Below, one piece after another: positions 8,768-19,299 of a stretch of DNA of 64,000 nt (position 1 is its first letter; each line of letters begins with the position of its first letter). Source of the stretch: Dyadobacter diqingensis (lineage in GTDB: Bacteria > Bacteroidota > Bacteroidia > Cytophagales > Spirosomataceae); the NCBI RefSeq assembly GCF_024220585.1, contig NZ_JAMXKF010000002.1, positions 567,392-631,391 of the forward strand. The letters are read 5' to 3'. A program made the translations under genes and the position numbers. The notes under the pieces are model-generated. The model ran no database searches and had not been told where the DNA came from. It saw nothing but the letters and a program-made list of their open reading frames with translations.

Positions 8768-8793
8768 AACCGGTAATCCAAAGATTACCGGTT
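8768..8793. terminator. hairpin in the FecR-SusC gap
   Basis: A perfect 11-base stem (AACCGGTAATC at 8768-8778, partner at 8783-8793) encloses a CAAA loop. On the plus strand no T-run follows, so it is not a classical terminator for FecR. On the minus strand it is followed by seven T residues, which would stop antisense transcription. On the plus strand it may be a partial terminator or mRNA-stabilising hairpin that sets the ratio between FecR and the much more abundant SusC. Confidence 0.5.
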
Positions 8794-8888
8794 CAGTTGT
8801 GTGGCCCTACCGTGCATAAGAGTTGGCGCTCAATCAGGTTACGGAAAAGGCCAAGTGTAATGAATGTCAATTCAAAACCTTCAAAAAT

Positions 8889-11800
8889 ATGGAATTTAAA
8901 CTACTACAACAAATTGTAGCAATGTCCAGGTATGCAGTAATCGGCATGGTTTTACAATGCCTGTTTGCCGGGCTCCTGTCAGCCACCGACAGTAGTGCCC
9001 AGGAACAGAGTATTGAAAAAATCTACATATCCATTAACCTCCGGGATGTTCCCCTGGAGGACGCCTTTGTTGTCATCAACGAAAAGACAAAATTCAATTT
9101 TCAATACGACCAAAAGCTTGTTCAAAACAAAAAACTCGATCTGAATTTCGCAGAAGCCAGTATCGGGAAACTCTTGCGTCATATTTCAAGGGAAGCAAAT
9201 CTGAGTTTCAGCCGGATTAATGAGACCATCTATGTTTCTACCGCGAAAAAACAATCGGTAACCGAGACAATCAATGCTGCCAGCACCGTAACAGCCTCGC
9301 TTTCTGGAAAATCAGATATGTCTGCATCTTCGGTTGAAGATTATCATGCTAACCATTTGAAACAGGTTGTTTCAAATGGACTTTCTGCCATGGCGATAAC
9401 CGTATCCGGCGTCGTTAAAGGCGATAACGGCGAAGTGCTTCCGGGTGTAAACGTAGTTGAAAAAGGCACTGTCAACGGGCTTTCTACCGATGTAGACGGA
9501 AAATACAAAATCACTGTCGCGGGTAACAGTTCCGTACTGGTTTACAGCTATATCGGTTATGTTTCGCAGGAAATTCCGGTGGGTGGACGAAGATCCATCG
9601 ATATAAAACTGGTTTCAGAAAACAAGTCACTCGAAGAGGTGGTCGTGGTTGGATATGGAACGCAGCGTAAGGAAAGTGTTGTCGGTGCTATTACCCAGGT
9701 TGATAACAAAGCACTGATGCGCTCTGGCACCTCGAACGTCACCAATGCCCTTGCCGGTAAACTTTCCGGTGTTTTCACAATGCAAAAGTTCGGTGAACCC
9801 GGAAACGATCACTCTGAGATCGTTATCAGGGGTCTGTCAAGCTGGAACGGATCTCAGCCGCTGATCATGGTGGATGGTGTGGAAAGAGATTTCAAAGACA
9901 TGGACCCTAATGAAATTGCGACGATTTCTGTTCTGAAAGATGCCTCCGCGACCGCAGTTTTTGGAGCCAAAGGAGCCAACGGAGTTATCATCGTAACAAC
10001 CAAAAGAGGCACAATTGGAAAGCCGAAGCTTGATTTTACGGCTTCATATGGCTTATCAAAAGCGACACGAATTCCCGATCATATCAGCTCTCACACAACC
10101 ATGTCGATGTACAATGTTGCCCTGATGAACGGACAACAGTTTACTGACCTGATCCCGCAAAATGTACTGAACGAATATAAAAATCCTACTACTCCCCTTA
10201 ACAGTCTCAGATATCCGGATGTAAACTGGTTTAAAACAATGACAAAACCTTTTGCAGCCAACGCCAATGCTAATTTCAACGTATCCGGCGGCACAAATTT
10301 CATTAAATACTTTGCATCTATTGGCTACGCCTATCAGGGCGACTTTTTTAAAGCCTACAACGAAGGCTATGACGACACACGATATTGGTACAACCGGTTT
10401 AACTATCGTACCAACATTGACTTTAACCTGACAAAAAGCACAACTTTATCACTGAACGTTGGCGGTGAAACAGGCATTAAAAACCAGCCAACCGACACGC
10501 CATGGCGAAATTTATATTCAACCGGTCCGTCACGTTATCCGGCCTATTTCCCGGCCTGGGTTCTTGAACAGGTTCCTGACCCGGATTATCCAAACGACAG
10601 CGGCGAAAGGCTCGTGATGAATTTCGGAGAATTCACCGGCAATCCATATACCACCATGAACCAGGGTTCATTTAACCGCTATCTGGAATCGAAACTCTTC
10701 ACGGATTTGATCCTCGACCAGAAACTTGACGGCGTTACAAAAGGATTATCGATGAGAGGCAAGGTTTCCATGAGTACTTATTACAAGAACCGGTCATTAA
10801 CCGCCACTTATACTTTTCCTCAATATCAGTTGAATTATGACAAAATCGGAACAGAAGAAAATCCGTGGTTCCGCAACGGTCAGGGCAATGAAGTATTCCA
10901 GCAGGGGCCGCTTGATATCAACGTAGGAGAACTGGAAGGAGGTTATTACAAAGATCTCTATTATGAATTCGCTCTGAATTATAACCGGGCATTTGGCAAA
11001 CATAATGTATCAGGACTGGCTTTGGTAAACCGTCAGCAAAAAGATAAAACCATTGAATTCCCATATTACAACCAGGGCCTTGTCAGTCGTGCAACCTATG
11101 ACTATGCTGGAAAATACCTCCTGGAAGTAAACGTAGGATATACCGGTTCCGAGCGGTTTGCACCTGGAAAACGTTATGGTTTTTTCCCGTCAGGAGCAGC
11201 AGGCTGGCTTATTTCAGAAGAGAAATTTATGAAAGACCGTGCTCCCTGGATCAGTAAACTTAAACTCCGTTATTCCGATGGTAAAGTCGGTAGCGACATC
11301 GCAGACAACCGGTGGTTATATCTGAGTGATTATTTTAAAGACAACGCAGGTTATATCCGCGAAGATCTTGGCCCAAACCTTTATTCTCAGTGGGAAGAAG
11401 CCAGAAAAAGAGATTTGGGAATCGAACTCGGGCTTTGGAACGACAGCTTTACATTCAGTGTCGACTTCTTTGATGAGCGGCGCAAAAAAATGCTTCTTAA
11501 TCCCCAGAGTGTGACCATGCTCGTGGGTAACTCATTTAAAGAACTTAACCTGGGGAGACTGAAAAAACACGGTATCGAACTGGAAGCAGAGTACCGGAAA
11601 AATACGGCAAATGGCTTTAATTATTTCGTGAAAGGAATTTTCGGATTTAACGAAAACCGCATTCTTTTCAAGGATGATCTGCCTTATGCATTCGACTATC
11701 AAAAAGCGGCAAACAAACCGCTTGGCGCACAGTTGAGCGGTGTTGAGCTCACCGGGACTGGCTATTTCACTTCGGTCGACGATATTCATAACAACGTTTC

Positions 11801-12431
11801 ACCGATTGATGTGAGCAAGCTCAACGTGGGGGATTACAAATATCTGGACTACAATTCAGATGGCAAGATCACCAACCTTGACAAATATCCTATTCCCGGG
11901 TCGGAATATCCCTCAACGACTTATTCATTTTCCGCAGGGTTTTCTTACAAAAAGTTTGATTTCAACTTCATGCTTCAGGGCGTTGTAGGAAAATATGTTG
12001 AGTTCAATCAGCCATACGAAGTCGAGTTTATCAAAGGTGACTGGCGTGTACACGCTTCGCAGCTGGATTACTGGACGCCGACCAACCCGAATGCCGGACA
12101 TACGACCCTGCATTATTCCAGCGGAGGAAGTACAGACAACCTTTTCTGGGGCGGTGGTGAAGCCGACAGAGGTTTCGACATTATGGTGAAAGACCGCTTC
12201 TGGAGAAACGCAAGTTTTTTAAAGGTGAGAGAAGTTTATGCTGCCTATAATTTCAGTTCCAAGTTACTGAAAAGGGTAATCGGCACCTCCAATCTGGTCT
12301 TTTTCGTGACCGGAAACAACCTTTTCACTTTCACCAAACTAATTGAAGGTGATCCGGATAGCAAGGATTTCAACCAGGGATTCTACCCGCAGATGTCCAG
12401 TATTAAGTTCGCTATCAAAGCGGCATTTTAA
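8889..12431 (+). CDS. SusC/RagA-family TonB-dependent receptor with N-terminal STN signalling domain
   Basis: The protein (about 1180 residues) is an outer-membrane TonB-dependent transporter. A signal peptide ends near SSAQ. An STN domain follows (IYISINLRDVPLEDAFVVIN and NFQYDQKLV), used for contact with a FecR anti-sigma factor. Then come a carboxypeptidase-like repeat (VVKGDNGEVLPGVNVVEKGT), the plug with the SusC signature (EVVVVGYGTQRKESVVGA, GLSSWNGSQPLIMVDGVERD) and a 22-strand-type barrel ending in an aromatic residue (IKFAIKAAF). The frame is open to a TTG at 8823, but ATG 8889 starts directly at the signal peptide. SusD follows after 17 bases. The transported ligand cannot be told from sequence. 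Confidence 0.93.
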   Translation: MEFKLLQQIVAMSRYAVIGMVLQCLFAGLLSATDSSAQEQSIEKIYISINLRDVPLEDAFVVINEKTKFNFQYDQKLVQNKKLDLNFAEASIGKLLRHISREANLSFSRINETIYVSTAKKQSVTETINAASTVTASLSGKSDMSASSVEDYHANHLKQVVSNGLSAMAITVSGVVKGDNGEVLPGVNVVEKGTVNGLSTDVDGKYKITVAGNSSVLVYSYIGYVSQEIPVGGRRSIDIKLVSENKSLEEVVVVGYGTQRKESVVGAITQVDNKALMRSGTSNVTNALAGKLSGVFTMQKFGEPGNDHSEIVIRGLSSWNGSQPLIMVDGVERDFKDMDPNEIATISVLKDASATAVFGAKGANGVIIVTTKRGTIGKPKLDFTASYGLSKATRIPDHISSHTTMSMYNVALMNGQQFTDLIPQNVLNEYKNPTTPLNSLRYPDVNWFKTMTKPFAANANANFNVSGGTNFIKYFASIGYAYQGDFFKAYNEGYDDTRYWYNRFNYRTNIDFNLTKSTTLSLNVGGETGIKNQPTDTPWRNLYSTGPSRYPAYFPAWVLEQVPDPDYPNDSGERLVMNFGEFTGNPYTTMNQGSFNRYLESKLFTDLILDQKLDGVTKGLSMRGKVSMSTYYKNRSLTATYTFPQYQLNYDKIGTEENPWFRNGQGNEVFQQGPLDINVGELEGGYYKDLYYEFALNYNRAFGKHNVSGLALVNRQQKDKTIEFPYYNQGLVSRATYDYAGKYLLEVNVGYTGSERFAPGKRYGFFPSGAAGWLISEEKFMKDRAPWISKLKLRYSDGKVGSDIADNRWLYLSDYFKDNAGYIREDLGPNLYSQWEEARKRDLGIELGLWNDSFTFSVDFFDERRKKMLLNPQSVTMLVGNSFKELNLGRLKKHGIELEAEYRKNTANGFNYFVKGIFGFNENRILFKDDLPYAFDYQKAANKPLGAQLSGVELTGTGYFTSVDDIHNNVSPIDVSKLNVGDYKYLDYNSDGKITNLDKYPIPGSEYPSTTYSFSAGFSYKKFDFNFMLQGVVGKYVEFNQPYEVEFIKGDWRVHASQLDYWTPTNPNAGHTTLHYSSGGSTDNLFWGGGEADRGFDIMVKDRFWRNASFLKVREVYAAYNFSSKLLKRVIGTSNLVFFVTGNNLFTFTKLIEGDPDSKDFNQGFYPQMSSIKFAIKAAF

Positions 12432-12448
12432 AGCTAAATCCTATTACG

Positions 12449-14296
12449 ATGAAAAAATATATCTCAATATTCCTGTCAACGGCAATACTCGGTTTGGTGC
12501 TGACTTCCTGTGTGGAAGATTATCTGAACAAAGCGCCAGAGTCGGGTCTGACGACAGAAGATGTGTTCTCTAAATACGAAAACTTCAAAAAGTTTTTCGA
12601 CAGTGTTTATGAGGGCAATAAAAAAGACGGCGATACCTGGCGGGCTTATAATATAAAAAATGCCTATCCGCTTTATTTCGAATTCTGGGATCAAAAATAC
12701 ACCCTGGAATCGCTGACTGACATGAGCGACATGGGCCGTGTGATGGATGCCCAGGTTATAAAAAGCGGCCAGATTTCGGCAATCATTAACAAAATGACCT
12801 ATGATCCGCAGAGACGCCCGATCCTGGGGTCCATGTTCTCGATCATCAGAATCTGTAACGTCACTTTGAAAAATATTGGTATGCTCAAAGATGTAAATCA
12901 GGTGGATGTCAATGATTTTAAAGGACAAGCGCATTTTATCCGCGCATTTGCACATTTTGAACTGTTTCGTCTATGGGGCCCTATGCCCTATCTGAACACG
13001 GTGATCGGTCCGGATGACACGTGGGATATTGCAAGATTATCCAAACACGAAACCCTTGTGCGGATAGCGGCGGATATGGATAGCGCAGCAGCCTTTTTTG
13101 CACAGGCAGATCTGATGCGCCGGGATCCGGGGCCAGGTGTGGCAGGCCATTTGAATAATCCCGAACAAAAACGACCAACGGGTGTGGCAGCCAAAGCATA
13201 CAAAGCACGTGCACTTTTGTATGCTGCCAGTCCGCTCAACAATGAACGGGGTGCAGCCGACTGGGAAGAAGCCGCCAAAGCAAACTGGGAAGCCATCCAG
13301 ATTGCTGAGAAAAACGGATATGAGCTGTTATCTCTGGCAGATTACAAGAAAAACTACATCGGAACCACCTATTCCAACGAGCAGTTGTGGGCCTGGTATG
13401 CAGGAACAAAAGCATATAATGACGGTAACCTTAATACCCAGATGAACGGTATTTTCGGAGGCGGCAAAACGGGCTGGTCAGGAGAATGCCCTACGCAAAA
13501 CACCGTTGACAAATTTGAAACGAAATGGGGCGAACCTCTCAACACCGCCGCCGACAGACAAGCTGCTGCATCCGCCGGCCATTACAATGAACAGGATCCC
13601 TACAAAGACCGTGATCCAAGATTCTATATCGATATCATTTACAACACAGCCCCGATTCCTGGTTATTCTACTGCAAAAATATATTACGAAACCAACAACG
13701 GGTCAGCGGTTTATTCGCAGCTCCTGGATCCGTCGTATGCGGGAATCACAAGAACAGGTTATTATGAAAGAAAAACCTGGGGAGAGCAAAGTGTGAATAA
13801 TAAAACCACACCGCAGTACACCGACCCGCTGATCCGGTTGGGAGAGTTATACCTGAATTATGCAGAGGCTGCCAATGAGGCATATGGTCCAAACGGGATG
13901 GCTCCCGGCGCCTCTGTTTCGGCTTTACAGGCTTTGAACAAAATCAGAACGCGTGTGGGAATGCCTAACGTGCTTCAGGCGTACAGCGTTTCAAAGGACA
14001 AATTACGTGAACGGATCAAAAACGAGCGCGTCATTGAATTGTGTTTTGAAGGCAGTCATTATTACCATGACATCCGCCGTTGGAAAGATGCTCCGCAAGT
14101 GATGGGCGGGCCTTTGTACCGTGTCGATATCGAGAAAGTTCCGGTAAGTACAACCTACCCTACGGGCTACAAATACACCCGCATGCCTTTGTCCGCCGAT
14201 CGTCAGACACGCTGGAAAGATGCGATGTATTACCTGCCGTTTAACACGGAGGATATGTACAAGATGAAAAACTTTGTTTCCAACGAAGTGTGGTAG
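12449..14296 (+). CDS. SusD/RagB-family nutrient-binding lipoprotein
   Basis: The 615-residue lipoprotein has lipobox LTSC (Cys21) and the SusD start EDYLNKAPESGLTTEDVFSK. The TPR-like core is visible around GQAHFIRAFAHFELFRLWGP. The C-terminal family motif is RIKNERVIELCFEGSHYYHDIRRW, followed by YYLPFNTEDMYK and FVSNEVW at the end. SusD proteins sit on the cell surface as a lid on the SusC barrel and capture the glycan or peptide ligand. The gene starts 17 bases after the SusC stop, so the two are translated from one mRNA. Confidence 0.93.
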   Translation: MKKYISIFLSTAILGLVLTSCVEDYLNKAPESGLTTEDVFSKYENFKKFFDSVYEGNKKDGDTWRAYNIKNAYPLYFEFWDQKYTLESLTDMSDMGRVMDAQVIKSGQISAIINKMTYDPQRRPILGSMFSIIRICNVTLKNIGMLKDVNQVDVNDFKGQAHFIRAFAHFELFRLWGPMPYLNTVIGPDDTWDIARLSKHETLVRIAADMDSAAAFFAQADLMRRDPGPGVAGHLNNPEQKRPTGVAAKAYKARALLYAASPLNNERGAADWEEAAKANWEAIQIAEKNGYELLSLADYKKNYIGTTYSNEQLWAWYAGTKAYNDGNLNTQMNGIFGGGKTGWSGECPTQNTVDKFETKWGEPLNTAADRQAAASAGHYNEQDPYKDRDPRFYIDIIYNTAPIPGYSTAKIYYETNNGSAVYSQLLDPSYAGITRTGYYERKTWGEQSVNNKTTPQYTDPLIRLGELYLNYAEAANEAYGPNGMAPGASVSALQALNKIRTRVGMPNVLQAYSVSKDKLRERIKNERVIELCFEGSHYYHDIRRWKDAPQVMGGPLYRVDIEKVPVSTTYPTGYKYTRMPLSADRQTRWKDAMYYLPFNTEDMYKMKNFVSNEVW

Positions 14297-14320
14297 ATCA
14301 ATCATTCCTAACAGACAATC

Positions 14321-17300
14321 ATGAGATTATATAAATTTTACACCCATTATATCCTTTTCAGTCTGTGTCTGCTCTGCTTTTTTACAGGCACTGACACGCA
14401 TGCACAGGAAGGAAAAAAGCAAAAGCCGGTCACGGTCAATCTGAAAGTGACGGATGAAAAAGGTGACCCGATTCCCGAGGCAATGATCATTGTCGGCGAA
14501 GGAACCATTTACGCCCAAACCAATGCAACCGGTGATTTTGATTTTGAAGCATTACCGGAAGATTTCGTCTCCATATCATCTTATGGTTATAGCAAATCCG
14601 TTTTTCTGGTTGGTGATATCATTACCAACAGCGTGATCAAACTGAAAAAAGCAAAACTGTATACGACATCCGAAGACGTAGTCCCTATGCCTTTTATGGA
14701 TATTAAAAAGAGGTTTGTAACAGGAAGTTATAAGACACTAAAAACGAGTGATCTTGAAAAATACCCGACCAATGACCTTCGCAATGCCTTTTCCGGACTT
14801 GTCAATGGTCTGGAAGTTGTTGAAAGAGATGGTTCACCGGGATTGAATGCGGAAGAGCAACTTGGCAATTTCCGGGTCACAGAGAAGATAGGTCTGAGCA
14901 TGAGAGGCCGCAGTCCTATTTTCGTGATCGATGATATCCCTACCGATATCACTGAAATGCCCATTGATCCGCAAGAAATAGAATCCGTTACCGTCATTAA
15001 GGACATCGTTGGAAAGGCTATGCTGGGACCAAGAGGCGCTGACGGCATCATTTACATCAAAACAAGGCGGGGAAAAGTAAACGAGCGGGTTTTGAATGTA
15101 AATGCGGAAGAAGGCGTAAGCATCGTTGATCGTTTCCCTGGCTGGGCATCCGGTACAGATTATGCCAGACTCAACAATATGGCCAGAAGCAACAGTGCAC
15201 TCGCACCTCTTTACAATGAATCCGACATCGCTGCCTATGGTAAAAACGATCCCTATGACATGTATCATCCCAATGTTGATTTTCGCAAGATGATGCTCAA
15301 AAATTCAAAATCATTCAGAAGGGTAAATGTCTCGTCAAGCGGTGGGAATGAAACCGTTCAGTATAACGCTTATCTGGGATACAACGGAGAAGGCGATATT
15401 TATAAAATTGGTGCCAAATCGGATTACAACCGTATCAATGTCCGCTCCAATATCGACGTCAAAATCAATGATCTGATCAAAGTTAAATTCGATTTTTTCG
15501 GCGGGCTCAGTCTGCGTCGCTCGGCAAATTATGGCTATAACGCCAACTTTACCAGCGACGATGGCAACTCTAACATCGCACTTGACCTTGTCGAGTTTAA
15601 CTCCGCGATAAACGACATTACCAATACGCCCCCGATTGCATTTCCGGTCTATGCCGCCTTTGGTGATAACCCGGTAGCTCCCTGGTATGGTGTAAGTTCA
15701 AATTACAAAACCAACCCGATCGGAAACCTCATGCACAACGGGTACTACACCGAAACAGGCAGAACAGGCGCTTCCAACCTGACCTTTCAGTACGATATGA
15801 AGGAGCTCATTCCAGGTTTGAAATCCAATACCTATGTGGGGTTCAATGTTTTCAACAGCTTGCGTATCGGTAAGGCCGAGGATTACATTGCATACATCCC
15901 AACACCATCCAAAACGGCTGCCGGATTGGATACAATCACATTGGCCAAGGTACATGACGGTGTAGACATGCCCGGACAAGCCAAGTTGCATGATTATTAT
16001 TCGCAGCGCTTTGTGGTATATGAAAACCTGAATTATGAAAAAAGCTGGGATGTTCACAGTGTTCAGGCCGGGCTCACGTATTATATTGGAAAATCTTCAA
16101 GAAATGGCATTGAAGAGCCGCAACGCCAGCAGAATGCTGTTTTAAACGGATCATATTCTTTTAAAGATAAATACATATTTCAGGGCGTACTGAACTATGC
16201 GGGAACTTACAGTTTTGCCAAAGACAAACGATATGCCATGTTTCCGGCAGCGGGTCTTGGCTGGGTGATTTCGGAGGAGAATTTTATGTCCGGATTAAAA
16301 GCGGTGAATTTCCTTAAACTGCGCGTAGAAGCCGGTATAATCGGTTTTGAAAGTTTCTTGCCGCCGTTTTATGATCTTGACCGCTGGGGCGTCAATACAA
16401 CCGGTTCTCCTTTTGGCCCCTACTCTACGGGCCAGTGGTTTGGCAGTAATACCGATAACACCGTGTACCGCACCTCCCCGAGCCGGATCGGGAACCCGGA
16501 CCTTACCTGGGAAAAACGCAAGGAATTCAGCATCGGTGTTGACGCTTTGTTATTCAAAAGAAAACTCTCTATTGAGATCAATTATTTCAATAACCTGCGT
16601 GACGGAATGGTTTCCCAGCTGACAAACACTGTTCCGCTTGTTGCAGGTATTTCTGGTTCCCGGCCCTGGTTTAATTATAATAAAATCAAATATTTCGGCG
16701 TGGAGACAGGTTTGCAATACACGGACAGGATCGGTGAGTTCCGGTTTTCAATTGGTGGCAATGCTACTTATCAAAACAGTAAGATCCTGAAATACGACGA
16801 GCCCAACTTCCGTTACGATTATCAGACTCGGCTTGGGGCCCCGCTTGATTCTTACTGGGGACAAACTTATGTCGGCAAATTCGCAACGGATGCAGAAACA
16901 AAGGAAGTACCGCAGATATATGACGAAGTTTTGCTGGCCGGTGATTTGAAATATCAGGATAAAAACGGTGATGGCGTAATCGATGACAATGACCAGAGTG
17001 AGATTGGCAATGTAACCCCAAGACTGATCTATGCGCTGAATATCCGGTTGAATTTCAGAAATATTGAATTAACAGCCATCGGAAACGGCCGTGCTTTTTA
17101 CGACATCCCGATGACCAACAAGTATTTCTGGAACGGCTGGGGCGACAATAATTATTCTGATTTTTCAAAGGATAACATCAACGGCGCCTATCCGAGAATG
17201 ACCTATTACAAAGTCAATAACAACTTCGTAGGCTCAAACTTCTGGCTTCGTGACGGCGGATACTTCAAGATCCAAAATATAGAACTGGCTTACAACGTAC

Positions 17301-17473
17301 CTGTAAGACCCGGAAATATAATCTCTTCAAGAGGGATCCGTCTCTACGTCAGGGGCGCCAATCTTTGGACATTGTCAAAAATAAAAGACGTAGATCCCGA
17401 GTCTATCAACTCCGGCGTGACCGTCTATCCCTTGTTCAAAACATTTTCGGCAGGTGTTAAACTAACATTTTAA
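14321..17473 (+). CDS. second SusC-like TonB-dependent outer-membrane transporter, without STN domain
   Basis: The 1050-residue protein has a signal peptide ending near THAQ, a carboxypeptidase-regulatory-like domain (VNLKVTDEKGDPIPEAMIIV), a TonB plug (IGLSMRGRSPIFVIDDIPTD, IESVTVIKDIVGKAMLGPRG) and a long barrel that closes with FSAGVKLTF. It has no STN domain, so it should transport without signalling through FecR. The first repeat and plug are divergent: the usual EVVVVGYGTQ box is not visible. It begins 24 bases after the first SusD gene and is followed by its own SusD, so the operon carries two complete transporter pairs. Confidence 0.9.
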   Translation: MRLYKFYTHYILFSLCLLCFFTGTDTHAQEGKKQKPVTVNLKVTDEKGDPIPEAMIIVGEGTIYAQTNATGDFDFEALPEDFVSISSYGYSKSVFLVGDIITNSVIKLKKAKLYTTSEDVVPMPFMDIKKRFVTGSYKTLKTSDLEKYPTNDLRNAFSGLVNGLEVVERDGSPGLNAEEQLGNFRVTEKIGLSMRGRSPIFVIDDIPTDITEMPIDPQEIESVTVIKDIVGKAMLGPRGADGIIYIKTRRGKVNERVLNVNAEEGVSIVDRFPGWASGTDYARLNNMARSNSALAPLYNESDIAAYGKNDPYDMYHPNVDFRKMMLKNSKSFRRVNVSSSGGNETVQYNAYLGYNGEGDIYKIGAKSDYNRINVRSNIDVKINDLIKVKFDFFGGLSLRRSANYGYNANFTSDDGNSNIALDLVEFNSAINDITNTPPIAFPVYAAFGDNPVAPWYGVSSNYKTNPIGNLMHNGYYTETGRTGASNLTFQYDMKELIPGLKSNTYVGFNVFNSLRIGKAEDYIAYIPTPSKTAAGLDTITLAKVHDGVDMPGQAKLHDYYSQRFVVYENLNYEKSWDVHSVQAGLTYYIGKSSRNGIEEPQRQQNAVLNGSYSFKDKYIFQGVLNYAGTYSFAKDKRYAMFPAAGLGWVISEENFMSGLKAVNFLKLRVEAGIIGFESFLPPFYDLDRWGVNTTGSPFGPYSTGQWFGSNTDNTVYRTSPSRIGNPDLTWEKRKEFSIGVDALLFKRKLSIEINYFNNLRDGMVSQLTNTVPLVAGISGSRPWFNYNKIKYFGVETGLQYTDRIGEFRFSIGGNATYQNSKILKYDEPNFRYDYQTRLGAPLDSYWGQTYVGKFATDAETKEVPQIYDEVLLAGDLKYQDKNGDGVIDDNDQSEIGNVTPRLIYALNIRLNFRNIELTAIGNGRAFYDIPMTNKYFWNGWGDNNYSDFSKDNINGAYPRMTYYKVNNNFVGSNFWLRDGGYFKIQNIELAYNVPVRPGNIISSRGIRLYVRGANLWTLSKIKDVDPESINSGVTVYPLFKTFSAGVKLTF

Positions 17474-17484
17474 CTACGGACTTT

Positions 17485-19284
17485 ATGGATTTTAAAATGA
17501 TCAATATAAAAAGCATCTTCTCCATCTTGTTGGTGGCCGGAGTTTTCAGCTCATGCGTCGATTACCTGGAACCTTATCCAAACGGGAATCGTACCACCGA
17601 AGATATCTGGAAATTTCAGGATATGGTGCAGGGACTTGTAGGGCAATGTTACGACAACATGCCCAGAAACTATAACGACAACGAGGGTGTCTACATGGAC
17701 GGAGCAACCGACGATGTGGTGATCACCAGCACCACCAATGCAATAAGCCGTCTCGCGGTGGGTGCGTTACCTACAAGCATGGACCCGTTCAGAACTTACT
17801 GGGACAGAGATTATCGTTCCATTTATCTGGTCAATCTTTTTCTGAAAGACCGCCGCGGATATAACACGAAGTTTCTTGTCAATGCCCATCTGGACAGCCT
17901 TGTTAAGAATCGTCTTCAGGGCGAAGCTTTTGCCTTACGTGCGTGGTTTCAATGGGATCTGCTTCAAAAATTCGGAGGCAAAGGCATGAACGGCCAGCTT
18001 CTCGGATTCCCGATCGTACTCGAACCGATTGATATCAAAGAACAAACCAATCTGGCCCGTAATACTTATGACGAATGTGTAAAACAAATCATCGCGGATT
18101 GCGACTCAGCTTATAAGTATCTGCCGCTTGCCCACCGCGACTTTCTTGTCCCGAATGTGAACGACCGTGCGTATGCAGGCGGGCGTTACTGGGGCCGTTT
18201 TGACGGTATCACAACCCGTGCGATTAAAGCAATGGTTTATCTGACCTGGGCCAGCCCGCGTTTTAATCCCGGCAACGATATCACGCGCTGGGACCTGGCA
18301 GCAAAAAATGCAAAGGAGGTAATGGATTTCAAAATGAAAACCGATGCCGTGACCAACGGATTTAATGTCAACAAGGCCACGAACTGGTTCGACCCTAACT
18401 TCGGAGGGATCATATTTTCAGCCCGCTATACCAATGCCAATGATGCGATGGAGAGAATGTTCTATCCGGGCGGTTTTCAGGGAACGGGTTCTGTTGGCGC
18501 CACCCAGGAGCTTGTCGATGCTTTCCCGATGAAAAATGGGTATCCGATTTCGGATCCAAGAAGTTTGTACGATCCTGTCAAACCCTATGAAAACCGTGAT
18601 CCGAGATTCTACGCTACCATTTTCCACAACAATGCCAAGGCGGTGAAAATCAATACGAGTACGACGATGTATACGTTCGAAAACTGGCTGAATGGCAAGG
18701 ACGCGGCTGGTCCGGCTGTAAACAGCAGAACCAATTACCACATCAAAAAAATGGTATTCATGGGACTTAACTGGTCGGATAATTCAATCAACAGGCAGCC
18801 TCACGCAAAGTTTTTCATTTATTGGGCGCAAATGTGCCTGACCTTTGCAGAGGCCGCAAACCAGTTTGAAGGTCCCGAAGGAGCTAAATACGGACTATCT
18901 GCCAAAGACGCCATGGCATATTTAAGAAAAAAAGACAATACTGATGGCGGGAAGGGTTTTACAACCGACCCCTATCTGACAGAAGTGGCTTCTCTCGGGA
19001 AAGCTGCATTCAACGATTTTATTAAAAATGAAAGAAGGCTTGAAACCTGCTTTGAGGGAAATCGTTTTTACGATCTCCGCCGCTGGACCACCAATCTTAC
19101 ATCGCTGAATAAACCGGTTCATATGGCGAAAATCCAGAAAAATGCTGACGGTACTTTTACATACAATCTGGATCAGGTCGTGGAAGTACGCGCCTATCCG
19201 TCGGCTTATCTGCCTATCCCGTACGACGAAATGCTTAGAATGAGTAATCTGGTTCAAAATGAAGGTTGGGACGCCTGGAAATAA
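17485..19284 (+). CDS. second SusD/RagB-family lipoprotein
   Basis: The 599-residue protein has lipobox FSSC and the typical start CVDYLEPYPNGNRTTEDIWK. Core motifs GEAFALRAWFQWDLLQKFGG and the C-terminal FIKNERRLETCFEGNRFYDL place it in the SusD/RagB family. It ends with YLPIPYDEMLRMSNLVQNEG. Two in-frame ATG codons are possible starts (17485 and 17497); the second sits closer to the signal peptide. It is the partner lid for the STN-less SusC 11 bases upstream. Confidence 0.92.
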   Translation: MDFKMINIKSIFSILLVAGVFSSCVDYLEPYPNGNRTTEDIWKFQDMVQGLVGQCYDNMPRNYNDNEGVYMDGATDDVVITSTTNAISRLAVGALPTSMDPFRTYWDRDYRSIYLVNLFLKDRRGYNTKFLVNAHLDSLVKNRLQGEAFALRAWFQWDLLQKFGGKGMNGQLLGFPIVLEPIDIKEQTNLARNTYDECVKQIIADCDSAYKYLPLAHRDFLVPNVNDRAYAGGRYWGRFDGITTRAIKAMVYLTWASPRFNPGNDITRWDLAAKNAKEVMDFKMKTDAVTNGFNVNKATNWFDPNFGGIIFSARYTNANDAMERMFYPGGFQGTGSVGATQELVDAFPMKNGYPISDPRSLYDPVKPYENRDPRFYATIFHNNAKAVKINTSTTMYTFENWLNGKDAAGPAVNSRTNYHIKKMVFMGLNWSDNSINRQPHAKFFIYWAQMCLTFAEAANQFEGPEGAKYGLSAKDAMAYLRKKDNTDGGKGFTTDPYLTEVASLGKAAFNDFIKNERRLETCFEGNRFYDLRRWTTNLTSLNKPVHMAKIQKNADGTFTYNLDQVVEVRAYPSAYLPIPYDEMLRMSNLVQNEGWDAWK

Positions 19285-19299
19285 TTAATTATAAAATCT

